A stretch of DNA of 64,000 nt from Microbacterium hatanonis (GTDB taxonomy: Bacteria > Actinomycetota > Actinomycetes > Actinomycetales > Microbacteriaceae), in contig NZ_VRSV01000002.1 in assembly GCF_008017415.1 (NCBI RefSeq), forward strand, positions 496,001-560,000, in the 5' to 3' direction. Below, one piece after another: positions 42,711 through 50,934 of this stretch. Within the stretch, counting starts at the first letter, position 1, and every line of letters begins with the position of its first letter. The notes under the pieces are model-generated. The model had not been told where the DNA came from, searched no databases, and was given only the letters and a program-made list of their open reading frames with translations. The position numbers were made by a program, and so were the translations under genes.

Positions 42711-43637
42711 GTGGCGGTCAGCATCAAGGATGTCGCGGCGCGAGCCGGCGTCTCAGTAGGAACCGTGTCGAACGTTCTGAACCAGCTTGCCACCGTTTCT
42801 GCGGACGTATCGAGACGAGTTGCCGATGCAATCTCGGCCCTTGGCTACATTCGCAACGACGCCGCCCGTCAGCTTCGTGCGGGCCAGAGTCGCAGCATTG
42901 GCCTGATTCTTCCGGACATCGGTAACCCGTTCTTTGCGGACGTCGTGCGCGGAGCGGACCGCAGAGCGGGGGAATTCGGCATCACGGTTCTCATCGTTAC
43001 GAGCGACGGGCGCCCCGACCGCGAGAACGCGCTACTCGAACTGCTTTTGGAGCAGAGAGTTCGCGGGGTCATGATCCTTCCGGCGGCGGAGGACCTGACA
43101 GTGCTGCGCCGCGTTGCGGCGGCCGGCACACCTGTGGTGCTGGTTGACCGTGAGACTGATGACCCTGGCCTTCGGTCTGTCGCTGTCGATGACGTTGAAG
43201 GCGGGTACCTGGCCGCATCGCACCTACTCGGCCTGGGCAGGCGTCGGATTCTCGTCGTGGCAGGACCCGACGGGGTCCGCCAAGTCGTCGACCGCATTCA
43301 AGGCGCCCGTCGCGCCGTGTCTGAACACGATGGGGCTGAACTCGCCATCTCCCACCAGCCGGCGATGACCGTGGTCGAAGGGCACGCAGCGGGACTCAAC
43401 CTGCTCGAAGGCGACCGAAACGCATGGCCCGACGCCGTCTTCGCCGCGAACGATCTCCTCGCTATCGGTCTCATCCAGGCTCTCGGCCAGGACCTTGAAG
43501 TGCGCATCCCGGGCGATATTGCCGTCATCGGCTACGATGACATCGACTTCGCGGCGGCTGCTGTCGTGCCACTGAGTTCTATCCGCCAGCCCGGAAAGCA
43601 GCGTTTCGGCATGCGCATTCAGGCCAACGCCGCGTGA
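42711..43637 (+). CDS. LacI-family regulator, C-terminally truncated at a rearrangement junction
   Basis: About 308 aa from GTG 42711 (ggagg 5 bases upstream; GTG-less alternative ATG 42651). HTH: IKDVAARAGVSVGTVSNVLNQ; the sensor domain runs normally through IPGDIAVIGYDDIDFAAAAVVPLSSIRQP. After that point (about 43592) the frame reads an unrelated 14-residue tail and stops, whereas LacI proteins usually continue about 45 residues. Neither other frame restores the lost end, so this is not a simple frameshift. The regulator of the uronate operon may be inactive. Confidence 0.75.
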   Translation: MAVSIKDVAARAGVSVGTVSNVLNQLATVSADVSRRVADAISALGYIRNDAARQLRAGQSRSIGLILPDIGNPFFADVVRGADRRAGEFGITVLIVTSDGRPDRENALLELLLEQRVRGVMILPAAEDLTVLRRVAAAGTPVVLVDRETDDPGLRSVAVDDVEGGYLAASHLLGLGRRRILVVAGPDGVRQVVDRIQGARRAVSEHDGAELAISHQPAMTVVEGHAAGLNLLEGDRNAWPDAVFAANDLLAIGLIQALGQDLEVRIPGDIAVIGYDDIDFAAAAVVPLSSIRQPGKQRFGMRIQANAA

Positions 43638-43724
43638 GCCAAGCTGCACGATCAGTTCAGCTCGCGACAGATCACCAACCACCAGGCTCGTGGTCTCGCG
43701 TCGAACCCAATCTGGCAGTGACAT
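43596..43724 (-). pseudogene. Fragment of an unidentified gene, 5' end only
   Basis: On the minus strand a clean ATG at 43724 begins MSLPDWVRRETTSLVVGDL and continues through RGVGLNAHAETLL, which reads like the N-terminus of a real protein. It then runs into the antisense of the truncated LacI gene near 43596. I do not recognise the family. Together with the truncated LacI it marks a recombination junction. Confidence 0.4.
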
Positions 43725-43944
43725 GCTCCAAGGCTATCGACCTAGTCCTGCCCCTCCCAGAGCGCCGTCGGTAACGGTGCGATGAATGCGTCAATGATGA
43801 ACCCACCTTCACCTTGCACATCTCCGATAGGGATCGCTCATCGCGCGCCCACCCAACGTTTGGTAGGACGGCGCAAGGGGTCCGGCTTATCTGATCACCG
43901 GCCCATCTGAGTCTCGTGTCGGGGTGGCGTGCCATCATCGGGTC

Positions 43945-44208
43945 ATGTCTGACCCCAGTGGGTATTCGCCGCCTCCTTCGGCAAGCATGATTTCTCGCCA
44001 GCGAGACCCAACGGGGCTGCGCCTTCTCGTCGCTCAGCGGAAGTTGTACTCGAAGGCGAAGCGATGGCTGGGTATTCGGTGGATTGGGATGGCGGCCATG
44101 TCGAAACTCGGCACGGCGGTCGGCAGGGCAAAGAAGGCCCTCGACTATTCAAACGCTGGGTACGAGTCGCTCGCGATCGATCAACTGAAGCTGATGTTCA
44201 ACCGCTGA
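43945..44208 (+). pseudogene. Remnant resembling the N-terminus of an S-4TM pore-forming effector
   Basis: 87 codons. The stretch ISRQRDPTGLRLLVAQRKLY followed by SKAKRWLGIRWIG resembles the start of S-4TM family putative pore-forming effectors linked to nucleotide-signalling defence systems. These normally continue with four membrane helices. Here the frame jumps after about residue 50 to a hydrophilic tail (GRAKKALDYSNAGYE...) with no membrane segments. I infer an internal deletion or fusion, i.e. a decayed gene. Family resemblance is from pattern memory and should be tested. Confidence 0.4.
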
Positions 44209-44674
44209 TCATAGAAGTCGTGTTGGTTTGGTCAGAGCCTTTCGCGCCTGATCTCTCACAGCCGACCGTGGATTCGCGTATACCCCGCCCGGTGAAGATG
44301 CCCGCGAGGGGTACCCCATTGGCAACAGCCTGAGTGCCCGGTAGAGGATCGTTATGCCTAACGATCCTGGAGACTGCGGACTCACCTGAGAGTCACATGA
44401 AGACGTAGCTGCGCAGTGTGCCGGATAGGCGTCCGCAACGCGTTCCGCAGAGGGTCGGCTGTTCGTGACACAGGTATCTCGCCGGACGCGCAGCTCATGC
44501 GCACGGCGGGTGCCGGTCGCCGTTGCCGGTTTGCGCCGTGAAGCGGGCGCGATGGCTAGCGAAGCTGGCGGGCCATCTTGCTGACGAGAGTCTGCGATGA
44601 GGCCTGACAGCTGAATGCGGCGTCCGGGGTGCCATCTAGCTTGAGAAAGTGCCGTCTTGCGTGAGAAGTGAGAG
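44209..44674. other. Non-coding stretch next to tRNA-Gly
   Basis: About 465 bases with no frame that looks coding and a lower, more mixed composition than the flanks. The segments ttgagaaagtgc and gtgagaagtg near 44641-44670 are loosely repeated. It faces the 3' end of the tRNA gene and probably consists of leftover mobile-element DNA. Confidence 0.45.
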
Positions 44675-44748
44675 TGGAGGGGATGACGGGAATCGAACCC
44701 GCGCTATCAGCTTGGGAAGCTGAAGTTCTGCCATTGAACTACATCCCC
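44675..44748 (-). tRNA. tRNA-Gly(CCC)
   Basis: On the minus strand from 44748: 7-bp acceptor stem GGGGATG/CATCCCC, D-arm GTTC/GAAC, anticodon stem TCAGC/GCTGA with loop TTCCCAA (anticodon CCC), T-arm GCGGG/CCCGT with loop TTCGATT. Discriminator T at 44678, and CCA is encoded at 44677-44675. Its 3' end points toward the sugar locus. Confidence 0.95.
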
Positions 44749-44948
44749 GGGCAGCCTTTCGGCGTCGGGCCAGCATAACAGGGGCCTCCGCGCCGCAGCA
44801 TCCTCTCGATCCGACATGGTCTCGGCGAGTGGACACGCTGTCGACGTGAAGCGGATGTCGGGTCGGCGAGCCGACATCGTCTCGGCGGGAAGGGGGCGAG
44901 GCGACGTCGCGGGGGCGGGGAGCATCGCGCCGGCTCTAGGCTGATGCC

Positions 44949-45554
44949 GTGCTGCTCTCCGACCGCGACATCACCCGTGAGCTCGATGCGAAGCGCATCG
45001 TGCTCGAACCCTCCGACGCGGCGATGGTGCAGCCGTCGAGCGTGGACGTGCGACTCGACCGGTACTTCCGGCTGTTCGACAACCACAAGTACCCGTTCAT
45101 CGATCCGGCGGAGGATCAGCCCGAGCTGACGCGCCTGATCGAGGTGGCACCCGACGAGCCGTTCATCCTGCATCCGGGCGAGTTCGCCCTCGGCTCGACG
45201 TTCGAGCTCATCGGGCTGCCCGACGACATCGCCGCGCGGCTCGAGGGGAAGTCGTCGCTCGGCCGGCTCGGATTGCTGACCCACTCGACGGCGGGGTTCA
45301 TCGACCCGGGCTTCACCGGTCACGTCACGCTCGAACTCTCCAACGTCGCGACGCTCCCCATCAAGCTCTGGCCGGGGATGAAGATCGGCCAGCTCTGCTT
45401 CTTCCAGCTGACCTCGCCGTCGGAGAACCCGTACGGCTCGGGCCCCTATGGCAACCGCTACCAGGGCCAGCGCGGGCCGACGGCGTCGCGCTCGTTCCTG
45501 AACTTCCACCGCACCGACGTCGGCGTCACCGACGCGGGGTCGGCCGGACGTTAG
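44949..45554 (+). CDS. dcd: dCTP deaminase
   Basis: A 201-aa Dcd/dUTPase-fold protein: [21 protein letters not shown] start, [16 protein letters not shown], and the catalytic region [21 protein letters not shown]. It deaminates dCTP in pyrimidine deoxynucleotide synthesis; some actinobacterial enzymes also act to dUMP. GTG start. Upstream, near-identical 19-mers at 44811-44829 and 44871-44889 lie 60 bp apart. Confidence 0.92.
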   Translation: MLLSDRDITRELDAKRIVLEPSDAAMVQPSSVDVRLDRYFRLFDNHKYPFIDPAEDQPELTRLIEVAPDEPFILHPGEFALGSTFELIGLPDDIAARLEGKSSLGRLGLLTHSTAGFIDPGFTGHVTLELSNVATLPIKLWPGMKIGQLCFFQLTSPSENPYGSGPYGNRYQGQRGPTASRSFLNFHRTDVGVTDAGSAGR

Positions 45555-45577
45555 GCCCGACCGACCCGACCGCCGGG

Positions 45578-46282
45578 CTACGCGACCGGTTCGGATGCTG
45601 CGGCACGGCCGCGCTCGAACCCGGCGGTGAAGCCGCGCTCGTAGGCCTGCTCGCCGTGCGCGCCGCGCCCACCGCGCTCACCGCGCTCACCGTGCGAGCG
45701 GTGCTCGCCGCACCCGTGCTCGTGGCGCGGGCCGAATCCCCTGCGGGGGTCGAGCCCCCGCTCGCCGCCGCGCCCGAAGCCGCGGAGGCCCGGTCCGAAC
45801 GCCGGGCGGAGGCCGGGACCGAAGCCCGGGCCGAACCCCCGACCGCGCCCGGCGTGGGCGTTCTCGTCCCAGCCGAGCTCGCGGGCGATCGCCTCGAGCG
45901 ATGCCACGGTCGTGGCGTAGTCCTCGGGTGACACGGCGCCCGAGACCCGCTCGCGCATGCCGTCGACCAGACCGGCGAGGCGCTCCTTCTCGGCGCGCCC
46001 TTCGTCGGTGAGGCGCCAGATGCCGTCGGTCTCGACGATCCAGCCGCGGTCGGCGAGCCGTCCCACGCGCCCGCTCTTGCGGGCGAGACGTTCGGCCAGC
46101 CACGGCGCGTCGACGCTGCCGTCGACGGCGTTGAGCAGCATCCAGTCGCGACGCGAGACGTCGGCGTCGTCGAGCGACGAGGCGAACTCACGGGCGAGCA
46201 GGCCGTCGACGACGCGCAGCCAGAAGCCGAGCGGTCGAGGGGAGGGGGAGGTGTTCTCTGTGTTGATGTCTGGGTTCTCCAT
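45578..46282 (-). CDS. Winged-helix (MarR-like) regulator with Gly/Arg/His-rich tail
   Basis: A 234-aa protein. The first about 130 residues look like a winged helix-turn-helix: FASSLDDADVSRRDWMLLNAV, RLADRGWIVETDGIWRLTDEG. The remaining about 100 residues are low-complexity repeats of Gly-Phe-Gly-Pro, Arg, His and Glu, possibly metal- or nucleic-acid-binding. It is divergent from another MarR-like gene, with palindromes between them (46337-46376). Probably autoregulatory; target genes unknown. Confidence 0.7.
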   Translation of the reverse strand: MENPDINTENTSPSPRPLGFWLRVVDGLLAREFASSLDDADVSRRDWMLLNAVDGSVDAPWLAERLARKSGRVGRLADRGWIVETDGIWRLTDEGRAEKERLAGLVDGMRERVSGAVSPEDYATTVASLEAIARELGWDENAHAGRGRGFGPGFGPGLRPAFGPGLRGFGRGGERGLDPRRGFGPRHEHGCGEHRSHGERGERGGRGAHGEQAYERGFTAGFERGRAAASEPVA

Positions 46283-46336
46283 GAGGGAGTCCTTTCGTTG
46301 AGGCGGTCGAGAGGACCGCCTGATCCATGTCTTATG

Positions 46337-46376
46337 ACAACTAGTTGTATCGTGACATGCATTCCCGATACATGTC
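46337..46376. promoter_or_regulatory. Two inverted repeats in the divergent regulator promoter
   Basis: acaactagttgt (46337-46348) is a perfect 12-bp palindrome. gacatg (46354-46359) and catgtc (46371-46376) are exact inverted arms 11 bases apart. Position between two MarR-like genes fits operators. Confidence 0.6.
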
Positions 46377-46399
46377 AAGTCGCATGTAACTTGGATGCT

Positions 46400-46915
46400 G
46401 TGACCACCGATCCCGCCGAACAGATCGCCGCCGCGCTCGCCCGCCTGAGGGGTGCGCGCCCGCGTCCGCCCTGGGATCCCGAGTCGGGGCGGGGTCCGTG
46501 GGGCCATGGCGGTCCGCGTCAACGCGGCGCGATGGGCGGTGGGCCGCCCTGGGCCGATCGCGACCACGGCAGGTTCGGCGGACCCGCGCGGCTTCGTCTG
46601 CTCGAGGCGCTGCTGGCCGCATCCGACCCCCTCACGGTGAGCGAGGCGGCCGCCGCGATCGGCGTCGACCAGCCGCGCGCCTCGCGGCTCGTGCAGCAGC
46701 TCGCCGACCACGGGCTCGTGCGGCGGGAGGCCGATCCCGCCGACGCACGGCGCACGCGCATCGCTCTGACCGAGCCGGGGGAGGCGCTCGTGCGCGGGTT
46801 CCGCGGCGAGCGACGAGACGCGGTGCGCACCGCACTGGCCGACTTCAGCGACGCCGACGCGGTCGAACTGGCCCGCCTGCTGGCGAAGTTCGCCGAGGCC
46901 TGGCCCCGTCCATAG
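46400..46915 (+). CDS. MarR-family transcriptional regulator with Gly/Arg-rich N-terminal segment
   Basis: About 171 aa from GTG 46400. After a Gly/Pro/Arg/His-rich N-terminal segment (about 15-55) comes a MarR winged helix: ARLRLLEALLAASDPLTVSE, QPRASRLVQQLADHGLVRRE, DARRTRIALTEPGEALV (wing with the conserved D-x-R). MarR proteins bind palindromes as dimers and release on binding small molecules. The earlier in-frame ATGs lie inside the palindromic region and are unlikely starts. Confidence 0.8.
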   Translation: MTTDPAEQIAAALARLRGARPRPPWDPESGRGPWGHGGPRQRGAMGGGPPWADRDHGRFGGPARLRLLEALLAASDPLTVSEAAAAIGVDQPRASRLVQQLADHGLVRREADPADARRTRIALTEPGEALVRGFRGERRDAVRTALADFSDADAVELARLLAKFAEAWPRP

Positions 46916-46966
46916 CACGGGAGGGCGTTCCTCGCGTGGGCGGAGAGGCTTGGGTACCGTGTTCCG

Positions 46967-48727
46967 GTGACTGACGGAACCCCTGCCGAAAAGCCATCGC
47001 CCGCATCGACCGCCACCGCCGACGCCCGGCGCTACCGGGCGGCCAAGTGGGTCGTCATACCCGCGGGTGCCGTCGCTCTGACGATCAGCCTGTTCGCGGT
47101 GATCTTCCCCGCGCAGGCCGAGGTGGCCTTCGCCGCCGTGCAGACCGGCATCGTGAACGGATTCAGCTGGTACTACGTGCTGATCGCGGCGTTCTTCGTG
47201 GCGTTCGCGCTCTTCGTCGGATTCAGCCGGTTCGGCGACATCAAGCTCGGCAAGGATGACGACGAGCCGGAGTTCTCGACCGGCTCGTGGTTCTCGCTGC
47301 TGTTCGCGGCGGGAATGGGCATCGGTCTCGTCTTCTACGGGGTGAGCGAACCCCTCAGTCACTACGTGAACCCCCGGCCCGGGGTCGTCGGCACCGACGC
47401 GCAGCTCGCGCAGTCGGCTCTGACTCAGACCTACCTGCACTGGGGCATCCAGGCGTGGGCGATCTACGTGGTGGTCGGGCTCGGTCTCGCCTATGCCATC
47501 CATCGCCGGGGCCGACCCCTGTCGATCCGCTGGGCGCTGGAGCCCCTCATCGGCAAGCGCGTGCGCGGCGGCTGGGGCAACGCGATCGACGCGATCGCCC
47601 TCGTCGGAACCCTCTTCGGCGTCGCCACCTCGCTCGGTCTCGGCGTGCTGCAGATCAGCGCCGGCCTCGATGCGGGCGGGATCGTCTCGGAGCCGGGTCT
47701 ACCGGTTCAGATCATCATCATCGGGGTCATCACGATCGCGGTCCTGTTCTCGGTGCTCTCCGGTGTGACGAAGGGCATGAAGTGGCTCTCGTCGTTCAAT
47801 CTCGTCCTCGCGGGCCTGTTGCTCCTGTTCGTCCTGTTCGCCGGTGACACCGCGTTCCTTCTGCGCGAGTGGGTGCAGTCGATCGGGGCGTATCTCCAGA
47901 ACTACGTCGGGCTGAGCTTCACGGTCAGCGCTTTCCAGGGCGAGGCCGGCCAGGAGTGGCAGGCTGCGTGGACGTCGTTCTACTGGGGCTGGTGGATGTC
48001 GTGGGCGCCGTTCGTCGGCATCTTCATCGCCCGCGTCAGCCGAGGACGCACCGTGCGCCAGTTCGTCGTCGGCGTGCTGCTCGTTCCGACCCTCGTGGGC
48101 GTGCTCTGGTTCGCCGTGCTCGGCGGCTCCGCGATCGCGCTCGAGATGCGCAGCCCCGGCGCGCTCACCGAGGCCGACGGCTCGGTCAACGTCGAGGGGG
48201 CGCTCTTCCAGCTGCTCGACTCGCTGCCGGGCGGGGCGATCCTCACGATCGGCGCGATCATCCTCATCGCGATCTTCTTCGTCACCTCGGCCGACTCCGG
48301 AGCACTGGTGATGGGCATGCTCGCGACCGGCGGCAACCCCGAACCGGCTCGCTGGGTGCGCGTCTTCTTCACGCTCGTCACTGCGTTCCTGGCGATCGCC
48401 CTCCTCGTCGCGGGCGGTCTCGGTGCCCTGCAGGCGGCGGCGATCGCGACCGCGCTGCCGTTCAGCGTCGTGATGCTCGCGATGTGCTGGGCGACCGTGC
48501 TCGCCTTCCAGCGCGAGCGGCGGGCGTATGAGAGGGCGCGTCGCGCGCAGTTCGTCGACCAGATCGGCGAGCACTACGGGCTCGAGGTCGAGGCGCGAGA
48601 CGAGACGGGACTGCGGGCGCCCGATTGGTGGCCGTGGAAGAAGCGCGCGGATGCTGCGCCCGCAGCATCCTCAGCATCCTCAGAATCCTCAGCATCCGAC
48701 GCTCCCGCCGGCCCGACGAACGCCTGA
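46967..48727 (+). CDS. BCCT-family transporter (glycine betaine/choline-type)
   Basis: A 586-aa membrane protein with about 12 helices: GMGIGLVFYGVSEPL (Gly-rich TM3 motif), SFYWGWWMSWAPFVG (substrate-binding Trp box of TM8), FVTSADSGALVMGML. These are signature elements of Na+- or H+-coupled betaine/choline/carnitine transporters used in osmoprotection. The charged C-terminal tail (about 530-586) has Ala/Ser repeats and could be an osmosensing domain as in BetP. GTG start. Confidence 0.9.
   Translation: MTDGTPAEKPSPASTATADARRYRAAKWVVIPAGAVALTISLFAVIFPAQAEVAFAAVQTGIVNGFSWYYVLIAAFFVAFALFVGFSRFGDIKLGKDDDEPEFSTGSWFSLLFAAGMGIGLVFYGVSEPLSHYVNPRPGVVGTDAQLAQSALTQTYLHWGIQAWAIYVVVGLGLAYAIHRRGRPLSIRWALEPLIGKRVRGGWGNAIDAIALVGTLFGVATSLGLGVLQISAGLDAGGIVSEPGLPVQIIIIGVITIAVLFSVLSGVTKGMKWLSSFNLVLAGLLLLFVLFAGDTAFLLREWVQSIGAYLQNYVGLSFTVSAFQGEAGQEWQAAWTSFYWGWWMSWAPFVGIFIARVSRGRTVRQFVVGVLLVPTLVGVLWFAVLGGSAIALEMRSPGALTEADGSVNVEGALFQLLDSLPGGAILTIGAIILIAIFFVTSADSGALVMGMLATGGNPEPARWVRVFFTLVTAFLAIALLVAGGLGALQAAAIATALPFSVVMLAMCWATVLAFQRERRAYERARRAQFVDQIGEHYGLEVEARDETGLRAPDWWPWKKRADAAPAASSASSESSASDAPAGPTNA
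48662..48697 (+). repeat. Four tandem 9-bp units (tcagcatcc-like)
   Basis: Units at 48662-48670, 48671-48679, 48680-48688 and 48689-48697 differ by one base each at most. They encode the Ala-Ser-Ser repeats in the C-terminal tail of the BCCT transporter, a likely slippage site. Confidence 0.75.
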
Positions 48728-48752
48728 CCGCGAGACCTGTTCGCCGCGTCGG

Positions 48753-50132
48753 TCAGTCGATCGCGGCCTGCTTGGCCTTGACCGGGAGCATGAGGAAGAG
48801 CCCCGCGAGCAGCACCAGCACGATGCCCAGGATGCCCAGGCGGGTGTCTCCGGTCACGCCGACGAACAGCGCGAACAGGCCGGGGGCGAGGAACGACACG
48901 GCGCGTCCCGTCGTGGCGTAGAGGCCGAAGATCTCGCCCTCCCGACCCGCGGGGGTGATGCGCGCGAGGAACGATCGACTGGCCGCCTGCACCGGTCCCA
49001 CGAACGCGCAGAGGATGAGCCCCGCGACCCAGAACCCGCCCTGGGCCGAGCCGATGAACAGCACGGCGGTGCCCGTGACGACCAGGCCGACGAGCGAGAA
49101 CAGGATGAGGTTCTTCGGGCCGAAACGATCGTCGAGTCGGCCGGACGCGATCGTGCTGATACCGGCGATGAGGTTCGCCGCGACGGCGAAGTACAGCACC
49201 TCGGTGGAGGAGAACCCGAAGACCTGCTGCGCGATGATGGCGCCGAAGGTGAAGACGCCGGCGAGACCGTCGCGGAAGACGGCGCTGGCGAGGAGGAACA
49301 GCAGCACCTGACGATTGCCGTGCCACAGCGACGTGAGCGTCTTCCAGAGCACGGCGTACGAGCGGAAGAACCCCACCCGCACGCGCCGCGACTGCGCCTC
49401 GATCTCGGGCACCCGCACGAGGACGGGGATGGCGAACAACCCGAACCAGATCGCCGAGGCGACCACGGCGACGCGGATGTTGAGCCCGTTGTCGGTGGTG
49501 ATGCCGAGCACGCCTCCGGTGCCCTCGGCTCCGAAGTTCTGGATGAACAGGACGAGCAGGAGGATGAGCAGCGCGATGCCGCCGACGTAGCCCATGCCCC
49601 AGCCGAAACCCGAGACGCGTCCCATGGTCTTTCGGGTGCTGACCTGCACCAGCATCGCGTTGTAGTTGACGCCGGCGAACTCGAAGAAGACGTTGCCGAC
49701 CGCGAGCAGGGTCGCTCCGAGCACGAGGTACCCCGGGGCGGCTTCGACGAAGAACATCGCGGCCATCGACAGGACGACGACGAACGTGTTGATCCCGAGC
49801 CAGAGCTTCCGCCGCCCGCTGCCGTCGCTGCGCTGACCGAGCACCGGGGCCAGCACGGCGATGACGATGCCGGCGATCATCAGGGCCACCCCGACGAGGC
49901 TCGCGTTCGCGGCGAGGGCGGCGACCAGGTCCGGGTTCCGGTCGTCATCGCCGGCGGCGGCGACGATCGCCGGGTCGACGAACAACCCGCTGGCGAGGTA
50001 CGTGCTGAACACGAACGTCGTGACGACGGCGTTGAAGGCCGCCGAGCCCCAGTCCCACAGCGCCCACGACCAGACTCTCGAGCGGGGGATGACGGCGGCG
50101 TCGGTCGGATCGGGGGAGCTCACGTCGGTCAC
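48753..50132 (-). CDS. MFS transporter, Atg22/UMF1-like
   Basis: A 459-aa protein with about 12 helices: WALWDWGSAAFNAVVTTFVFSTY near the N-terminus is the hallmark of the Atg22-like (vacuole effluxer) MFS subgroup; GQRSDGSGRRK is the loop 2-3 motif and GRVSGFGWGMGYVGG lies midway. Bacterial members are presumed effluxers of small molecules; substrate unknown. GTG start at 50132. It converges on the BCCT gene with 25 bases between. Confidence 0.88.
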   Translation of the reverse strand: MTDVSSPDPTDAAVIPRSRVWSWALWDWGSAAFNAVVTTFVFSTYLASGLFVDPAIVAAAGDDDRNPDLVAALAANASLVGVALMIAGIVIAVLAPVLGQRSDGSGRRKLWLGINTFVVVLSMAAMFFVEAAPGYLVLGATLLAVGNVFFEFAGVNYNAMLVQVSTRKTMGRVSGFGWGMGYVGGIALLILLLVLFIQNFGAEGTGGVLGITTDNGLNIRVAVVASAIWFGLFAIPVLVRVPEIEAQSRRVRVGFFRSYAVLWKTLTSLWHGNRQVLLFLLASAVFRDGLAGVFTFGAIIAQQVFGFSSTEVLYFAVAANLIAGISTIASGRLDDRFGPKNLILFSLVGLVVTGTAVLFIGSAQGGFWVAGLILCAFVGPVQAASRSFLARITPAGREGEIFGLYATTGRAVSFLAPGLFALFVGVTGDTRLGILGIVLVLLAGLFLMLPVKAKQAAID

Positions 50133-50241
50133 GCTAGGCCGTCGCGGTGAACACGCGGTGATGCCCCGCCGCGCGCGCCGCGGCCGCGCCGCGCGGGTGC
50201 GCGCACGGGCGTTAGGCTCGCGACGACGAGAGGGGTCGGGG

Positions 50242-50760
50242 ATGCCGGATGCTGCGCCGCAGGTCGATGTGGAGAAGGAGCGGGCAGCCGCGACCTACTT
50301 CAAGGAACGCGTCTACGCGACGTTCACCGGTCTCGCGATCGTGCTCGTGACCGCCACCGCTTTCCACCCCGAGGCCGACCACGCCTTCTTCGCGCTCGTG
50401 CTCGGCGTGCTGGGCATCACCGCGGCGGGGTTCGTGTCGGAGATCATTTCGCATCTTGCGGTGCACCGGGAGTTCCCCGGCCGACGCCGCGTCGAGGAGA
50501 TGCTGAAGGTGGCGGGCGGAGCGATGGGCACGGTCCTCATACCCGGCGGCATCATCGTGCTCGCCTGGGTCGACGTGCTCGACATCGACACGGCGCTGAC
50601 CGTGTGCGCGTTCGTCTTCATCGGCACGTTGGCCGTCATCGGCTGGCTCGGCGTGCGTCGCTCCCGTCTACCCCTCCGCCAGCAGCTGCTCGCCCTGCTC
50701 CTGCTGCTCGCCCTCGGTCTCCTCGTGATCGGCCTGCAGACGGTCGCCCATTCGGTCTGA
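50242..50760 (+). CDS. Hypothetical membrane protein, 172 aa
   Basis: No characterised family recognised. About four to five hydrophobic helices: ATFTGLAIVLVTATAF, FFALVLGVLGITAAGFVSE, GAMGTVLIPGGIIVLAWV, LTVCAFVFIGTLAVIGWLG, LLALLLLLALGLLVIG. A cytoplasmic loop with EFPGRRRVEEML lies in between. ATG 50242 was chosen because a purine-rich ribosome site (ggggtcgggg) precedes it. Stands alone before the dnaK promoter. Confidence 0.65.
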   Translation: MPDAAPQVDVEKERAAATYFKERVYATFTGLAIVLVTATAFHPEADHAFFALVLGVLGITAAGFVSEIISHLAVHREFPGRRRVEEMLKVAGGAMGTVLIPGGIIVLAWVDVLDIDTALTVCAFVFIGTLAVIGWLGVRRSRLPLRQQLLALLLLLALGLLVIGLQTVAHSV

Positions 50761-50794
50761 TCACCGAAGTTGAGCCGATTCATAGCAAGTTCGG

Positions 50795-50842
50795 TTGACC
50801 GCGACCGGCGGGTTCGATAGCGTTGAGTCATCACGGCTCAAC
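50795..50842 (+). promoter_or_regulatory. dnaK promoter with HspR-type inverted repeat (HAIR)
   Basis: TTGACC (50795-50800), 17-nt spacer, TAGCGT (50818-50823). Overlapping it is GTTGAGT-N7-GCTCAAC (50822-50842), close to the HspR consensus CTTGAGT-N7-ACTCAAG. Extra half-sites gttgagc occur at about 50769 and 50863. The regulator gene hspR closes the operon. Confidence 0.8.
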
Positions 50843-50934
50843 CCTTCGCGACATCAGCGACCCGTTGAGCCCCCAGAACTCGACTCGAACCCAGGGACGC
50901 AGCATCCGCTCGTCTCATCTAGAAGGAGATCAAC

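Noticed and set aside
11386-43637. Fucoidan (sulfated fucan) degradation locus
   Set aside because: No sulfatase or formylglycine-generating enzyme is encoded, and a full uronate pathway is present instead.
10734-44748. Active mobile element or integrative island with att repeats
   Set aside because: No integrase, transposase or recombinase gene is visible, and I found no copy of the tRNA-Gly 3' end near the left border. Only an old insertion can be suggested.
44636-44836. Minus-strand frame of 66 codons across tRNA-Gly
   Set aside because: It translates the tRNA gene itself, a well-known artefact.
44811-44889. Near-identical 19-mers 60 bp apart upstream of dcd
   Set aside because: Two copies only, GC-rich and with no clear symmetry that would support a regulatory site; noted in the dcd entry but not raised as a finding.
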